From NCBI GenBank assembly GCA_900543885.1, contig UQTA01000030.1:1-36966 (forward strand): a stretch of 36,966 nucleotides of DNA. The letters are read 5' to 3'. Under the pieces are notes generated by a model. The model saw nothing but the letters and a program-made list of their open reading frames with translations. It did no database searches and was not told the origin of the DNA. The stretch's first letter is position 1; the number at the start of each line of letters is the position of its first letter. This stretch comes from an uncultured Clostridium sp. (GTDB lineage Bacteria > Bacillota > Clostridia > Lachnospirales > Lachnospiraceae). This document shows positions 1 through 7,766 of this stretch, one piece after another. The translations under genes were made by a program, and so were the position numbers.

Positions 1-66
1 CGAAGATTTAGGGTCGAAAATACGTTGAAAACTTGTTTTCATAAATGCTTTTGGCGCTAAATCTTC
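1..66. repeat. Imperfect palindrome at the left edge
   Basis: The arms GAAGATTTAG (2-11) and CTAAATCTTC (57-66) are perfectly complementary. Inside them GAAAAC and GTTTTC pair again around a two-base centre, so the whole stretch could fold into one long imperfect hairpin. No gene end is visible, so it may be a terminator or repeat belonging to whatever lies left of the window. Confidence 0.45.
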
Positions 67-175
67 ATAAGGCAGACGCCCAAATCTTCTTGTCCACTGT
101 AAGCGGGTAAGAAGATGCAAGACTGAATTGTAACTAATATCCACCGTTTTTAATTTGTAAATAGGTGATAGCGTA

Positions 176-375
176 GAAAGCCACCGGCGCGCATTACAGA
201 ATAAGCATTTGTTTGAAAATCCGTGAGTGGGCGAGCATAGCGTCAGAACGGAGAACCGTGCCCGAACACGCGAAGCGTGTGAGTTGGGTTCGCAGTTCTG
301 ACACTAGGCGGCGCAAGCCCACGAACAAAGGATTTTCTCCCAAATGCGCATCTGTAATGCGCGCCGGTGGCTTTC
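176..375. repeat. 200-bp long inverted repeat element
   Basis: A 25-bp perfect inverted repeat (176-200 against 351-375) encloses 150 bp that is itself largely self-complementary. GTCAGAAC at 242-249 pairs with GTTCTGAC at 295-302, and the centre is ACACGC-GAA-GCGTGT at 266-280. The element is more GC-rich than its AT-rich flanks. It looks like a non-coding palindromic repeat or MITE-like unit. An 88-codon open frame crossing it (213-479) has no convincing ribosome binding site and is not called. Nothing else is recognisable between 376 and the next promoter. Confidence 0.6.
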
Positions 376-434
376 GGACCTTTCACGACTATATAGCAAT
401 TTTTAATATCCCCTTGAGTGAAGAAAGATACATA

Positions 435-463
435 TTGAGGATGTACTATATATATGATAAAAT
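435..463 (+). promoter_or_regulatory. Candidate promoter for the PP2C-like gene
   Basis: TTGAGG (435-440) and TAAAAT (458-463) are separated by 17 bp in an AT-rich stretch, about 70 bp before the start codon at 535. Both boxes are imperfect, so this is only a candidate. Confidence 0.35.
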
Positions 464-534
464 TTTGAACAAAGGATAGTCACGGCTACAGGGAACTTTC
501 TTGATTGGATTAAAATGATTAGAGGTGAATTTTA

Positions 535-1332
535 ATGAGGATCATTGAATCAAAAACAGAAAGCAAAGCGCCAGAACGCCTGTGTGAGGATCTTTTAGTA
601 ACCACACAGGATTTTATTGCAGTGATCGATGGAGTAACTCCGAAATCGGATTTTTCTTATAAGGGAAAGTCTACCGGCAGACTGGCGGCGGAATGTGTGG
701 CGCAGGCTGTAAAAGAGGCGGAAAAGACGGATGACTGCAGCTGTATCATCAGGCGGTGTAATGAAAAATTCCGGGATTTTTACAGATCGGTGGAATTCCC
801 TTACGATAAAAAAGAAAAGGGCCTGCAGGCAGCTGCGATCATTTATTCCGATCATTTTCGGGAAATATGGATGATCGGTGACTGTCAGGCTATGGTAGAT
901 GGAACAGAATATCAGCAGCCGAAAAAAAGCGATGTGATCTTAAGCCAGTTTCGCAGTTTGATGATAGCATTGGACACAGAGGCTGCAGAAGCAAGAGCCA
1001 GGATCGAACCATGGATCTTAAAGGCTACTGCTTTTGCCAATAAGAGGGGAAGTGCTTATGGATACTCTGTTCTGAATGGAGAAGAAATACCGGAAGAACG
1101 GATAAAAGTAATCCGGCTTTCGGAATTTTCAGGATCAGAGCATGAGATCATATTGGCAAGTGATGGATATCCTGTTTTGAAACCTACTTTGCAGCAGTCG
1201 GAATGGGAATTAGAGTATATTATGAGAGAAGATCCCCAGTGCTGCAGACTGTATGAGTCTACAAAGGGGTTGAAGTCCGGGAATAAAAGTTTTGATGACA
1301 GAACCTATATAAGATTTCAGATAGAAGCGTAA
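535..1332 (+). CDS. PP2C-like protein phosphatase
   Basis: This 265-residue protein has the spaced acidic motifs of PPM/PP2C Ser/Thr phosphatases: an early VIDGVT, a central MIGDCQ, LASDGYP near residue 208, and DDRTYI close to the C-terminus. In the family these aspartates hold two metal ions that hydrolyse phosphoserine or phosphothreonine. No signal peptide or membrane segment is seen, so it is probably cytoplasmic. The start has a good AGAGGTGA ribosome binding site at 521-528. It appears monocistronic, because a separate promoter for the nickel operon follows. The homology is remote: several motifs are degenerate, and it could be a pseudo-phosphatase or an uncharacterised relative. The substrate is unknown. 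Confidence 0.6.
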   Translation: MRIIESKTESKAPERLCEDLLVTTQDFIAVIDGVTPKSDFSYKGKSTGRLAAECVAQAVKEAEKTDDCSCIIRRCNEKFRDFYRSVEFPYDKKEKGLQAAAIIYSDHFREIWMIGDCQAMVDGTEYQQPKKSDVILSQFRSLMIALDTEAAEARARIEPWILKATAFANKRGSAYGYSVLNGEEIPEERIKVIRLSEFSGSEHEIILASDGYPVLKPTLQQSEWELEYIMREDPQCCRLYESTKGLKSGNKSFDDRTYIRFQIEA

Positions 1333-1415
1333 AAACGGGTGTTTCATTACTGGTCATACAGCGAATGAACAGTAAGAGTGTTTCAATTCGTAACATGCAG
1401 ATTGTTTGCAATCGG

Positions 1416-1444
1416 TTGACGAATGTCTGTTTGAGTGTTACAAT
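1416..1444 (+). promoter_or_regulatory. Promoter of the nik-lar operon
   Basis: TTGACG (1416-1421) and TACAAT (1439-1444) are separated by exactly 17 bp, a near-consensus housekeeping promoter. Transcription would start near 1451 and give a leader of about 165 nt before nikA. Confidence 0.7.
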
Positions 1445-1450
1445 TTTATA

Positions 1451-1616
1451 CAGTTTCCGGCAGAAGCCGGTAGTTCTCCTGAGAACAGGAGTGCATTAAA
1501 AAGGGAAGCAGCAATTTAGAAAATAACCATACCAGGAAGGTGTGAACGCAGAATGAGGGGCGATTCATACCTTCCTGTATTGTTTATGAAAGAAATTATC
1601 AGAAAGGAATATGGTT
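1451..1616 (+). promoter_or_regulatory. Structured 5' leader of nikA, possible cis-regulatory RNA
   Basis: Three hairpins follow the predicted start site. They are CCGGC-AGAA-GCCGG (1457-1470), CTCCTG-AGAA-CAGGAG (1476-1491), and a 14-bp stem 1533-1546/1564-1577 with a 17-nt loop and a weak U-rich tail. ATAACCATA (1523-1531) is perfectly complementary to TATGGTTAT (1610-1618), which overlaps the nikA start codon, so the leader could occlude translation. No match to the NiCo or cobalamin riboswitch consensus was recognised. A regulatory role is inferred from structure and position only. Confidence 0.4.
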
Positions 1617-3275
1617 ATGAAAAAAAAATGGATAAAAAATGGAATAGCTGCAGCTGCTATTTTTATGGCAATGGCACTTGCCGGCTGCAAAAATACAGAT
1701 CAGGGATCGGGAAGCAGCCAGTCAGTTCAGTCTGAAAGTGCACAGGATCAGGCCGGTCAGACTGAAAACGCAGAGAAAGATTCTGTTATCGTAGTTATGG
1801 GGCCATCATCAGAGCCAGAGGCCGGTTTTGATCCGGTTTATGGCTGGGGCGCCGGGGAACATGTTCATGAACCGCTGATTCAGAGTACGCTGACTGTGAC
1901 AAATAAGGATCTTACCATCGGGTATGATCTGGCTACAGATATGGAAACATCTGAGGATGGGATGACCTGGACTGTAACGATCCGTCCGGATGTGAAGTTT
2001 ACAGACGGGGAAGCACTGACAGCAGAAGATGTGGCTTTTACCTATAATACCCTTCGCGATAACAGTACGGTGAATGATTTTACCATGTTGGATGAAGCTG
2101 AGGCTGCAGATGACACTACTGTGGTATTCCATATGAAACGGCCGTATTCTATCTGGCCTTATACTATGGCGATCACAGGTATCCTTCCGGAGCATGCGTA
2201 TGGGCCTGACTATGGACAGAATCCCATCGGTTCCGGCCGTTATATTATGAAACAGTGGGATAAGGGTCAGCAGGTGATCTTTGAGGCGAATCCTGATTAC
2301 TATGGAGAAGCACCGAAAATGAAGCAGGTCACAGTTCTGTTTATGGAAGAGGACGCAGCGTTTGCAGCAGTTCAGGCCGGACAGGCAGATCTTGCATATA
2401 CGGCAGCTTCGTATTCAGATCTGACTGTGGATGGATATGACCTTCTGGCGTTTAAAACTGTAGATAACCGCGGATTTAATCTTCCGGCTGTTCCATCAGG
2501 TGCTGTGACAGCAAATGGAATAGCAGCCGGAAATGATTTTACCAGTGATGTAAGAGTGCGCAGAGCCATTAATTTAGGTATTGACCGTGATGAAATGATC
2601 GAACATGTGTTAAATGGTTATGGAAGCCCGGCATACAGTGTCTGCGACAAAATGCCGTGGTATAATCCGGAGTCAGAAACTTCTTATGATCCGGAAGCGG
2701 CCAAATCTTTATTGGAGGAAGCTGGCTGGATGGAAGGAAAAGACGGGATCCGTGAAAAAGACGGTGTTCAGGCGGGATTTGTATTAATGTATCCGGCCAG
2801 TGATTCAGTCCGTCAGGCTCTGGCAGCAGACACTGCCAATCAGTTAAAAGAACTGGGTATCCAGGTGACCATTGAAGGTGTAGGCTGGGATACCGCTTAT
2901 GACAGAGCTCAGTCTACTCCTCTTATGTGGGGCTGGGGAGCACATACACCTATGGAATTTTACAATATTTATCATACAGCCCAGAACAGTTCCTTTGCAG
3001 AGTATTCACCCTATTCCAATGAAAAGGTAGATGAATATATGGATCAGGCATTGGAGTGCAGTTCTTTAGAAGAATCCTATGACCTTTGGAAGAAAGCTCA
3101 GTGGGATGGAGAAACAGGTGTGACGCAGGATGGAGATATCCCCTGGATCTGGCTTGTAAATATTGATCATCTTTACTGGTCCAGAAAAGGTCTTCATGTA
3201 GCTGACCAGAAGCTGCATCCACATGGTCACGGCTGGTCTATTGTGAATAATGTAGATCAGTGGACCTGGGAATAG
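1617..3275 (+). CDS. nikA: Nickel ABC transporter substrate-binding lipoprotein
   Basis: This is a 552-residue extracytoplasmic solute-binding protein of the SBP_bac_5 (nickel/peptide) family. The N-terminus has a lysine-rich segment, a hydrophobic stretch, and the lipobox LAGC with Cys24 as lipidation site, followed by a Ser/Gln-rich linker. Family signatures include the EHVHEPLI segment and the YNTLRD...VVFHMKRPYS region. The start at 1617 is preferred over an in-frame ATG at 1611 because AAAGGA (1603-1608) sits 8 nt away rather than 2. It opens a run of two permeases, two ATPases and three nickel-cofactor genes, so nickel is the likely cargo. The family alone cannot exclude peptides or other metal complexes. 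Confidence 0.85.
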   Translation: MKKKWIKNGIAAAAIFMAMALAGCKNTDQGSGSSQSVQSESAQDQAGQTENAEKDSVIVVMGPSSEPEAGFDPVYGWGAGEHVHEPLIQSTLTVTNKDLTIGYDLATDMETSEDGMTWTVTIRPDVKFTDGEALTAEDVAFTYNTLRDNSTVNDFTMLDEAEAADDTTVVFHMKRPYSIWPYTMAITGILPEHAYGPDYGQNPIGSGRYIMKQWDKGQQVIFEANPDYYGEAPKMKQVTVLFMEEDAAFAAVQAGQADLAYTAASYSDLTVDGYDLLAFKTVDNRGFNLPAVPSGAVTANGIAAGNDFTSDVRVRRAINLGIDRDEMIEHVLNGYGSPAYSVCDKMPWYNPESETSYDPEAAKSLLEEAGWMEGKDGIREKDGVQAGFVLMYPASDSVRQALAADTANQLKELGIQVTIEGVGWDTAYDRAQSTPLMWGWGAHTPMEFYNIYHTAQNSSFAEYSPYSNEKVDEYMDQALECSSLEESYDLWKKAQWDGETGVTQDGDIPWIWLVNIDHLYWSRKGLHVADQKLHPHGHGWSIVNNVDQWTWE

Positions 3276-3310
3276 ATACGGATTTAAAGGAAGGTCAGGA
3301 GCGTACAGAA

Positions 3311-4297
3311 TTGAAAAAGCAGGTTATATTTGTCAGTAAAAATTTTATACGGATGCTGATCCTTCTGTTCTTTGTCAGCATTGCAGCGTTTGTTTTGGTT
3401 TCCATGGCACCTTTAGATCCTTTGCAGACGAATGTAGGTCAGGCGGCAATGGGATCTATGAGCCCGGAGCAGATCGAACGTCTGCGCCTTTACTGGGGAG
3501 AAGGGATCCCGCCGTTAAAGCGCTATCTTGCATGGGCGGGGGATTTTATCCGCGGAAATATGGGAATCTCCCTTTTGTATCATCAGCCCGTTGCAAAAGT
3601 GATCCAGGTACGTTTCGTCAGTTCTGTAGGACTGATGGCAGCTGCGTGGATCCTATCAGGTGCTGCCGGAGTGATCCTTGGAATGGCGGCTGGTGCAAAA
3701 AAGGGAAGCCTTACAGACCGTGTGATCTCCGCATATGCCCTGATCACAGCCAGTACACCGGCTTTCTGGGTGGCGCTGGTGCTTCTTATGGTATTTGCAG
3801 TGTGGTTAAAAGTCCTTCCTGTGGGATTAAGCGTTCCTATAGGAGCAGATGCAGCTACTGTTTCTATTGCAGATCGTATCCGCCACGGAATATTGCCGGC
3901 TGCAGCTTTGAGCCTTACAGGAATTTCCAATATCACGCTTCATACCAGGGAGAAAATGATACAGGTCATGGAAAGTGATTATGTGCTTTTCGCAAAAGCC
4001 AGAGGGGAAAGCATGAGCTCCATTGTTTTAAGACATGGACTGCGCAATATGATCCTTCCTGCGCTGACGCTGCAGTTTGCTTCTATCAGTGAGATTTTTG
4101 GCGGTTCTGTTCTGGTGGAACAGGTATTTTCTTATCCGGGACTGGGACAGGCGGCAGTAAGTGCAGGCCTCGGAAGTGATATTCCGCTGCTCATGGGAAT
4201 TACTGTGATCAGTGCGGCAATCGTGTTTGCAGGCAATTTTATTGCTGATGTTTTATATGAGATCATAGACCCCAGAATGAGAAGAGGTGTGAAATAG
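3311..4297 (+). CDS. nikB: Nickel ABC transporter permease NikB
   Basis: This BPD_transp_1 permease of the DppB/NikB type has about six membrane helices and a cytoplasmic coupling loop around ARGESMSSIVLRHGLRN. It ends with DPRMRRGVK, typical of this family. With NikC it would form the membrane channel. The chosen TTG start at 3311 has AGGAG (3297-3301) 9 nt upstream and gives 328 residues starting LKKQVIF, directly before the first hydrophobic segment. A GTG at 3260 would add 17 residues and overlap nikA by 16 nt, but it has no ribosome binding site. The start is therefore moderately certain and the identity is strong. Confidence 0.88.
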   Translation: MKKQVIFVSKNFIRMLILLFFVSIAAFVLVSMAPLDPLQTNVGQAAMGSMSPEQIERLRLYWGEGIPPLKRYLAWAGDFIRGNMGISLLYHQPVAKVIQVRFVSSVGLMAAAWILSGAAGVILGMAAGAKKGSLTDRVISAYALITASTPAFWVALVLLMVFAVWLKVLPVGLSVPIGADAATVSIADRIRHGILPAAALSLTGISNITLHTREKMIQVMESDYVLFAKARGESMSSIVLRHGLRNMILPALTLQFASISEIFGGSVLVEQVFSYPGLGQAAVSAGLGSDIPLLMGITVISAAIVFAGNFIADVLYEIIDPRMRRGVK

Positions 4298-4322
4298 GAT
4301 CATACAGCCTTAATAATGGGGA

Positions 4323-5189
4323 ATGAGAGGTAATGATAGTTTGGAGAAGTATTTGAAACGGACAGAAGGGATAAGCAGCAGGCGTGTATTTATGACAGTG
4401 ATGATGGTGTGTGCAGTGTTTGTGATCGGGGCAGTGCTGGTTGCAGGTGTCTGTCTGAAGGAACAGGCGCTGACTACGGATTTTACCAGGAAAAATATAG
4501 CTCCCTGTATACAATATCCTTTTGGAACCGACTGGATGGGCCGTGATATGTTTGTGCGTACCCTTACAGGTTTATCTTTAAGTATACGCATTGGTCTGAT
4601 CACATCAGCGTTCAGTTCCCTGATTGCAGTGGGAATGGGACTTGCCTGTGCGGCAGGAGGAAAATGGGCAGATACTCTGATCAGCGGTTTTATCGATCTG
4701 GTCATGGGAATACCCCATATTTTGCTTTTGATCCTTATATCTTTTGCATTGGGAAAAGGTTTAAAGGGTGTGGCAACAGGCATTATCCTGACACACTGGA
4801 CCTCTCTGGCCCGGCTGATCCGCGCAGAAGTAATGCAGCTAAAAGAAAGCCATTTTATAAAAATCGCAGCTAAAATGGGAATGAGTCCATGGCAGATCGG
4901 CATTAGGCATATGATGCCTCATCTTCTCCCGCAGGTTTTTGTGGGAATGGTGCTGATGTTTCCACATGCTATTTTGCATGAGGCCAGTATCACATTTCTG
5001 GGATTTGGTCTGTCACCAGAGCAGCCTGCCATTGGCGTGATCCTGTCAGAGAGCATGAAATATCTGACCATGGGAAAATGGTGGCTGGCACTGTTTCCGG
5101 GAGCTCTGCTGGTGCTGGTGGTTATGATGTTTCATGTGATCGGTGATACATTAAACAGTCTTTTGGATCCTTCCAGAGCACATGAGTAG
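4323..5189 (+). CDS. nikC: Nickel ABC transporter permease NikC
   Basis: This second BPD_transp_1 permease (288 residues) is of the DppC/NikC type. It has an N-terminal hydrophobic anchor, the family motif FGTDWMGRDMFVR after it, and a C-terminal LGFGLSPEQPAIGVI segment followed by a last helix ending DTLNSLLDPS. It pairs with NikB in the channel. The ATG at 4323 is used, but AGAGG (4326-4330) lies inside the frame and would better serve a TTG at 4341, so the first six residues are uncertain. The spacing from nikB is 25 nt. Confidence 0.88.
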   Translation: MRGNDSLEKYLKRTEGISSRRVFMTVMMVCAVFVIGAVLVAGVCLKEQALTTDFTRKNIAPCIQYPFGTDWMGRDMFVRTLTGLSLSIRIGLITSAFSSLIAVGMGLACAAGGKWADTLISGFIDLVMGIPHILLLILISFALGKGLKGVATGIILTHWTSLARLIRAEVMQLKESHFIKIAAKMGMSPWQIGIRHMMPHLLPQVFVGMVLMFPHAILHEASITFLGFGLSPEQPAIGVILSESMKYLTMGKWWLALFPGALLVLVVMMFHVIGDTLNSLLDPSRAHE

Positions 5190-5314
5190 GGAAAAACAAA
5201 GTGCCAGATATAAAACAGATGTTTCTGGATGGCAGAGAGAAAGGATATGAAAGAAACAGGAAAAACCAGAGAGAAAAAGACTGGAGAAAAGGCAGAAAGG
5301 AGGCGCAGGTACAG

Positions 5315-6370
5315 GTGGAAAGTATAAAGATTTTGGAAAAAATAAAACAAACTGAAAAATCAGAAAAAACAGAAAAATCTGAAAGAGAAGAACTTCTTAG
5401 AATTGAACATTTGTCTGTTACGTTTACTCAATACGACGGCTGGTTTTCCAGAAAAACACTGCCTGTGATCCGTGACCTGAGTCTTAGTGTTTCACGGGGA
5501 GAGATGGTGGCGGTGGTTGGATCCAGCGGCTCCGGGAAAAGCCTTTTAGCCCATGCAGTTATGGGGGTTCTGCCCTATAACGGAAGCTGCGGAGGCGATA
5601 TTTATTATAAAGGAAAAAAATTGACAGAAAAGCGGGTCAGAAAGCTGCGGGGACATGAGATCGTTCTGGTTCCCCAGAGTGTTTCGTATCTGGATCCACT
5701 GATGAAAGTGGGAGAACAGGTAGCCGGCGGCAAAGAGAGGGCCAGTCTGGAAAAAGGCCGCAAGGCGCTGGGAAGATATGGTCTTGATAAGGAAGTAGAT
5801 CAAATGTATCCCTTTGAACTTTCCGGCGGAATGGCCCGGAGAGTGCTGATCGGAACGGCCGTGGTAGAACAGCCGCAGCTGGTGATCGCTGATGAACCGA
5901 CACCGGGACTTCACCTGGAAGCGGCTGTGCGTGTATTGTCCCATTTTCGGGAAATCGCGGATCAGGGAGCGGGAGTGCTTCTTATCACCCATGATCTGGA
6001 GCTTGCGTTAAAGACGGCAGACAGGATCGTTGTTTTCTATGCAGGAACTGCAGTGGAAGAGGCAGCAACTGTGGACTTTAATCAGGAAGCAGCTTTAAGG
6101 CATCCATATACCAGAGCGCTGTTTCGGGCAATGCCGGAACATGGATTTGCACCGGAGCCGGGGATACAGCCTTATGTAAGGGATCTGCCTGAAGGGTGTC
6201 CCTATGGCCCAAGATGTCCGAAACACCGGACAGAATGCAGCCGGGAAGTTCCATATGTCCCTTATCAGGGGGGACGGGTGCGATGTATCTGCCCAGGTGA
6301 TGAGAGTGAGATTCTGGAAGAAATAAATACATGGGATGAGTACCAAAAGGAAGAAGGTGCAGGCTCATGA
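5315..6370 (+). CDS. nikD: Nickel ABC transporter ATP-binding protein NikD
   Basis: This is an ABC ATPase of the oligopeptide/nickel subfamily. With this start it has 351 residues: Walker A GSSGSGKS at 69-76, Q-loop VPQSV, signature LSGGM, Walker B LVIADEPT, and switch histidine in LLITHDL. The C-terminal oligo_HPY extension has HPYTRALF and CPYGPRCPKH, a cysteine-containing tail common in this family. The GTG at 5315 follows a perfect AAAGGAGG (5296-5303). An upstream in-frame GTG at 5201 also has AGGGA 8 nt before it and would add 38 highly charged Lys/Arg/Glu residues, so a longer form is possible. It energises transport with NikE. Confidence 0.85.
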   Translation: MESIKILEKIKQTEKSEKTEKSEREELLRIEHLSVTFTQYDGWFSRKTLPVIRDLSLSVSRGEMVAVVGSSGSGKSLLAHAVMGVLPYNGSCGGDIYYKGKKLTEKRVRKLRGHEIVLVPQSVSYLDPLMKVGEQVAGGKERASLEKGRKALGRYGLDKEVDQMYPFELSGGMARRVLIGTAVVEQPQLVIADEPTPGLHLEAAVRVLSHFREIADQGAGVLLITHDLELALKTADRIVVFYAGTAVEEAATVDFNQEAALRHPYTRALFRAMPEHGFAPEPGIQPYVRDLPEGCPYGPRCPKHRTECSREVPYVPYQGGRVRCICPGDESEILEEINTWDEYQKEEGAGS

Positions 6371-6966
6371 AACTAGAAGCAAAAGACTTGTCTTTTTGTT
6401 ATCATAAAGGAAACAGGCAGATATTGAATCATGTATCTTTAAGCTTTGACAGCAGTGAACGGTTGGGACTTGCAGCACCGAGTGGTTTTGGAAAAACTAC
6501 ATTTTGCAAGATACTTGCAGGTTATGAAAAGCCGGATGAAGGCCTGGTTTTACTGGACGGAAAGCCGCTTTCAGAATACAAAGGCTATTGTCCGGTGCAG
6601 CTGATCTGGCAGCATCCTCAGGAAGCGGTTAATCCCAGACGAAAGATGAAAACAGTTCTGGAAGAAGGCGATGTATTGGATGAACACCTGATCCGGGGAC
6701 TTGGGATCGAGAAAGAATGGCTGGAGCGGTATCCGGGAGAGTTATCTGGGGGAGAGCTTCAAAGATTCTGCATTGCGAGGGCATTAGGTGAGAAAACCAG
6801 ATTTCTGCTGGCAGATGAGATCACGGCTATGCTGGATCTGATCACACAGAGCCAGATATGGAATTTCCTGTTAGAGGAAGTAAAAAAACGGGAGATCGGG
6901 CTTTTGGTGGTAAGTCATTCAGAACCATTACTGGAGCGGATCTGTACGGGACGGATCAAATTGTAG
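6367..6966 (+). CDS. nikE: Nickel ABC transporter ATP-binding protein NikE
   Basis: This short ABC ATPase (199 residues) overlaps nikD by the ATGA tetranucleotide, so the two are translationally coupled. It has a Walker A-like APSGFGKT at 37-44, where the usual first glycine is alanine, a Q-loop at LIWQHPQ, signature LSGGE at 126-130, Walker B LLADE at 147-151, and switch His184. It lacks the C-terminal oligo_HPY extension of NikD and is shorter than many NikE proteins, but all catalytic elements are present. The NikD/NikE heterodimer is expected to drive the importer. Confidence 0.85.
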   Translation: MKLEAKDLSFCYHKGNRQILNHVSLSFDSSERLGLAAPSGFGKTTFCKILAGYEKPDEGLVLLDGKPLSEYKGYCPVQLIWQHPQEAVNPRRKMKTVLEEGDVLDEHLIRGLGIEKEWLERYPGELSGGELQRFCIARALGEKTRFLLADEITAMLDLITQSQIWNFLLEEVKKREIGLLVVSHSEPLLERICTGRIKL

Positions 6967-7019
6967 GTTACAGTGGATTTCTAATAGAATTATTGTGGAT
7001 AAAAGAAGGAGAATGAAGC

Positions 7020-7766
7020 ATGGATGTGCATAAGATGCTGGAACAGATAAAAGCTGGCCAGATGGATATTGCAGAGGCAGAGGAAAAATTAAAAGATCTG
7101 CCATATGAGGATCTGGGCTACGCCAAGTTAGATCATCACAGGAAACTGCGTTCAGGTTTTGGCGAGACCATTTTTTGTCAGGGTAAGCCGGATCCATATC
7201 TTCAGGAGATATTCCTTAAATTTTATGAAAGAGATGGGGAAGTGCTGGGGACCAGAGCCAGTGAAAAGCAGTATGAGCTGATCCGTTCCCTGGTGCCGGA
7301 AGCAGTTTATGATCCCATTTCCCGTATTGTGAAGGTGGAAAAGCCGGATAAAAAGAGAGAAGGCTGTGTGGCTGTGTGCACCGGCGGAACCGCAGACATC
7401 CCGGTGGCTGAGGAAGCGGCTCAGACAGCGGAATACTTTGGAACAAAAGTAGACCGTATTTACGATGTGGGAGTTGCAGGCATCCACAGACTGTTAAGCC
7501 AGAGAGAGCGTATCTGCAAGGCCAACTGTATTATCGCAGTAGCGGGAATGGAAGGAGCTCTTGGAACTGTGATCGCGGGACTGGCAGATGCCCCGGTGAT
7601 CGCCGTACCTACATCCGTGGGTTATGGAGCCAGTTTTCACGGGTTATCAGCCCTTTTGACTATGATCAATTCCTGCGCAAATGGAATTTCAGTAGTAAAT
7701 ATTGACAACGGCTATGGAGCCGGTTATATTGCAACACAAATAAATAGAATGGCGGTGAAGAAATAA
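7020..7766 (+). CDS. larB: LarB, nickel-pincer cofactor biosynthesis (carboxylase/hydrolase)
   Basis: LarB carboxylates the pyridinium ring of nicotinic acid adenine dinucleotide and releases AMP, the first step to the nickel-pincer nucleotide (NPN) cofactor of lactate racemase. This 248-residue protein shows the N-terminal LDHHRKLRSGF near residues 38-47, then a PurE-like domain with GTADIPVAEEA (123-133), GMEGALGTVIAGL, and VPTSVGYGA. The last two are hallmarks shared with AIR carboxylase. It has a strong AGAAGGAG ribosome binding site. It lies 53 nt after nikE and overlaps larC by one base, so nickel uptake and cofactor synthesis are co-transcribed. Confidence 0.94.
   Translation: MDVHKMLEQIKAGQMDIAEAEEKLKDLPYEDLGYAKLDHHRKLRSGFGETIFCQGKPDPYLQEIFLKFYERDGEVLGTRASEKQYELIRSLVPEAVYDPISRIVKVEKPDKKREGCVAVCTGGTADIPVAEEAAQTAEYFGTKVDRIYDVGVAGIHRLLSQRERICKANCIIAVAGMEGALGTVIAGLADAPVIAVPTSVGYGASFHGLSALLTMINSCANGISVVNIDNGYGAGYIATQINRMAVKK

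Noticed and set aside
213..479. An 88-codon open frame near the left edge
   Set aside because: It runs through the long palindrome, has no convincing ribosome binding site, and its product has no recognisable domain. The palindrome explains the open frame.
1451..1530. Possible cobalamin riboswitch because of TTAAAAAGGGAAGC near 1496
   Set aside because: The other conserved parts of the cobalamin core, such as the GGTG...TCC and CCCGC...ACTG boxes, are not present in order.
1553..1735. A 60-codon open frame upstream of and into nikA
   Set aside because: It begins inside the leader hairpin and overlaps nikA in another frame, without a proper ribosome binding site.
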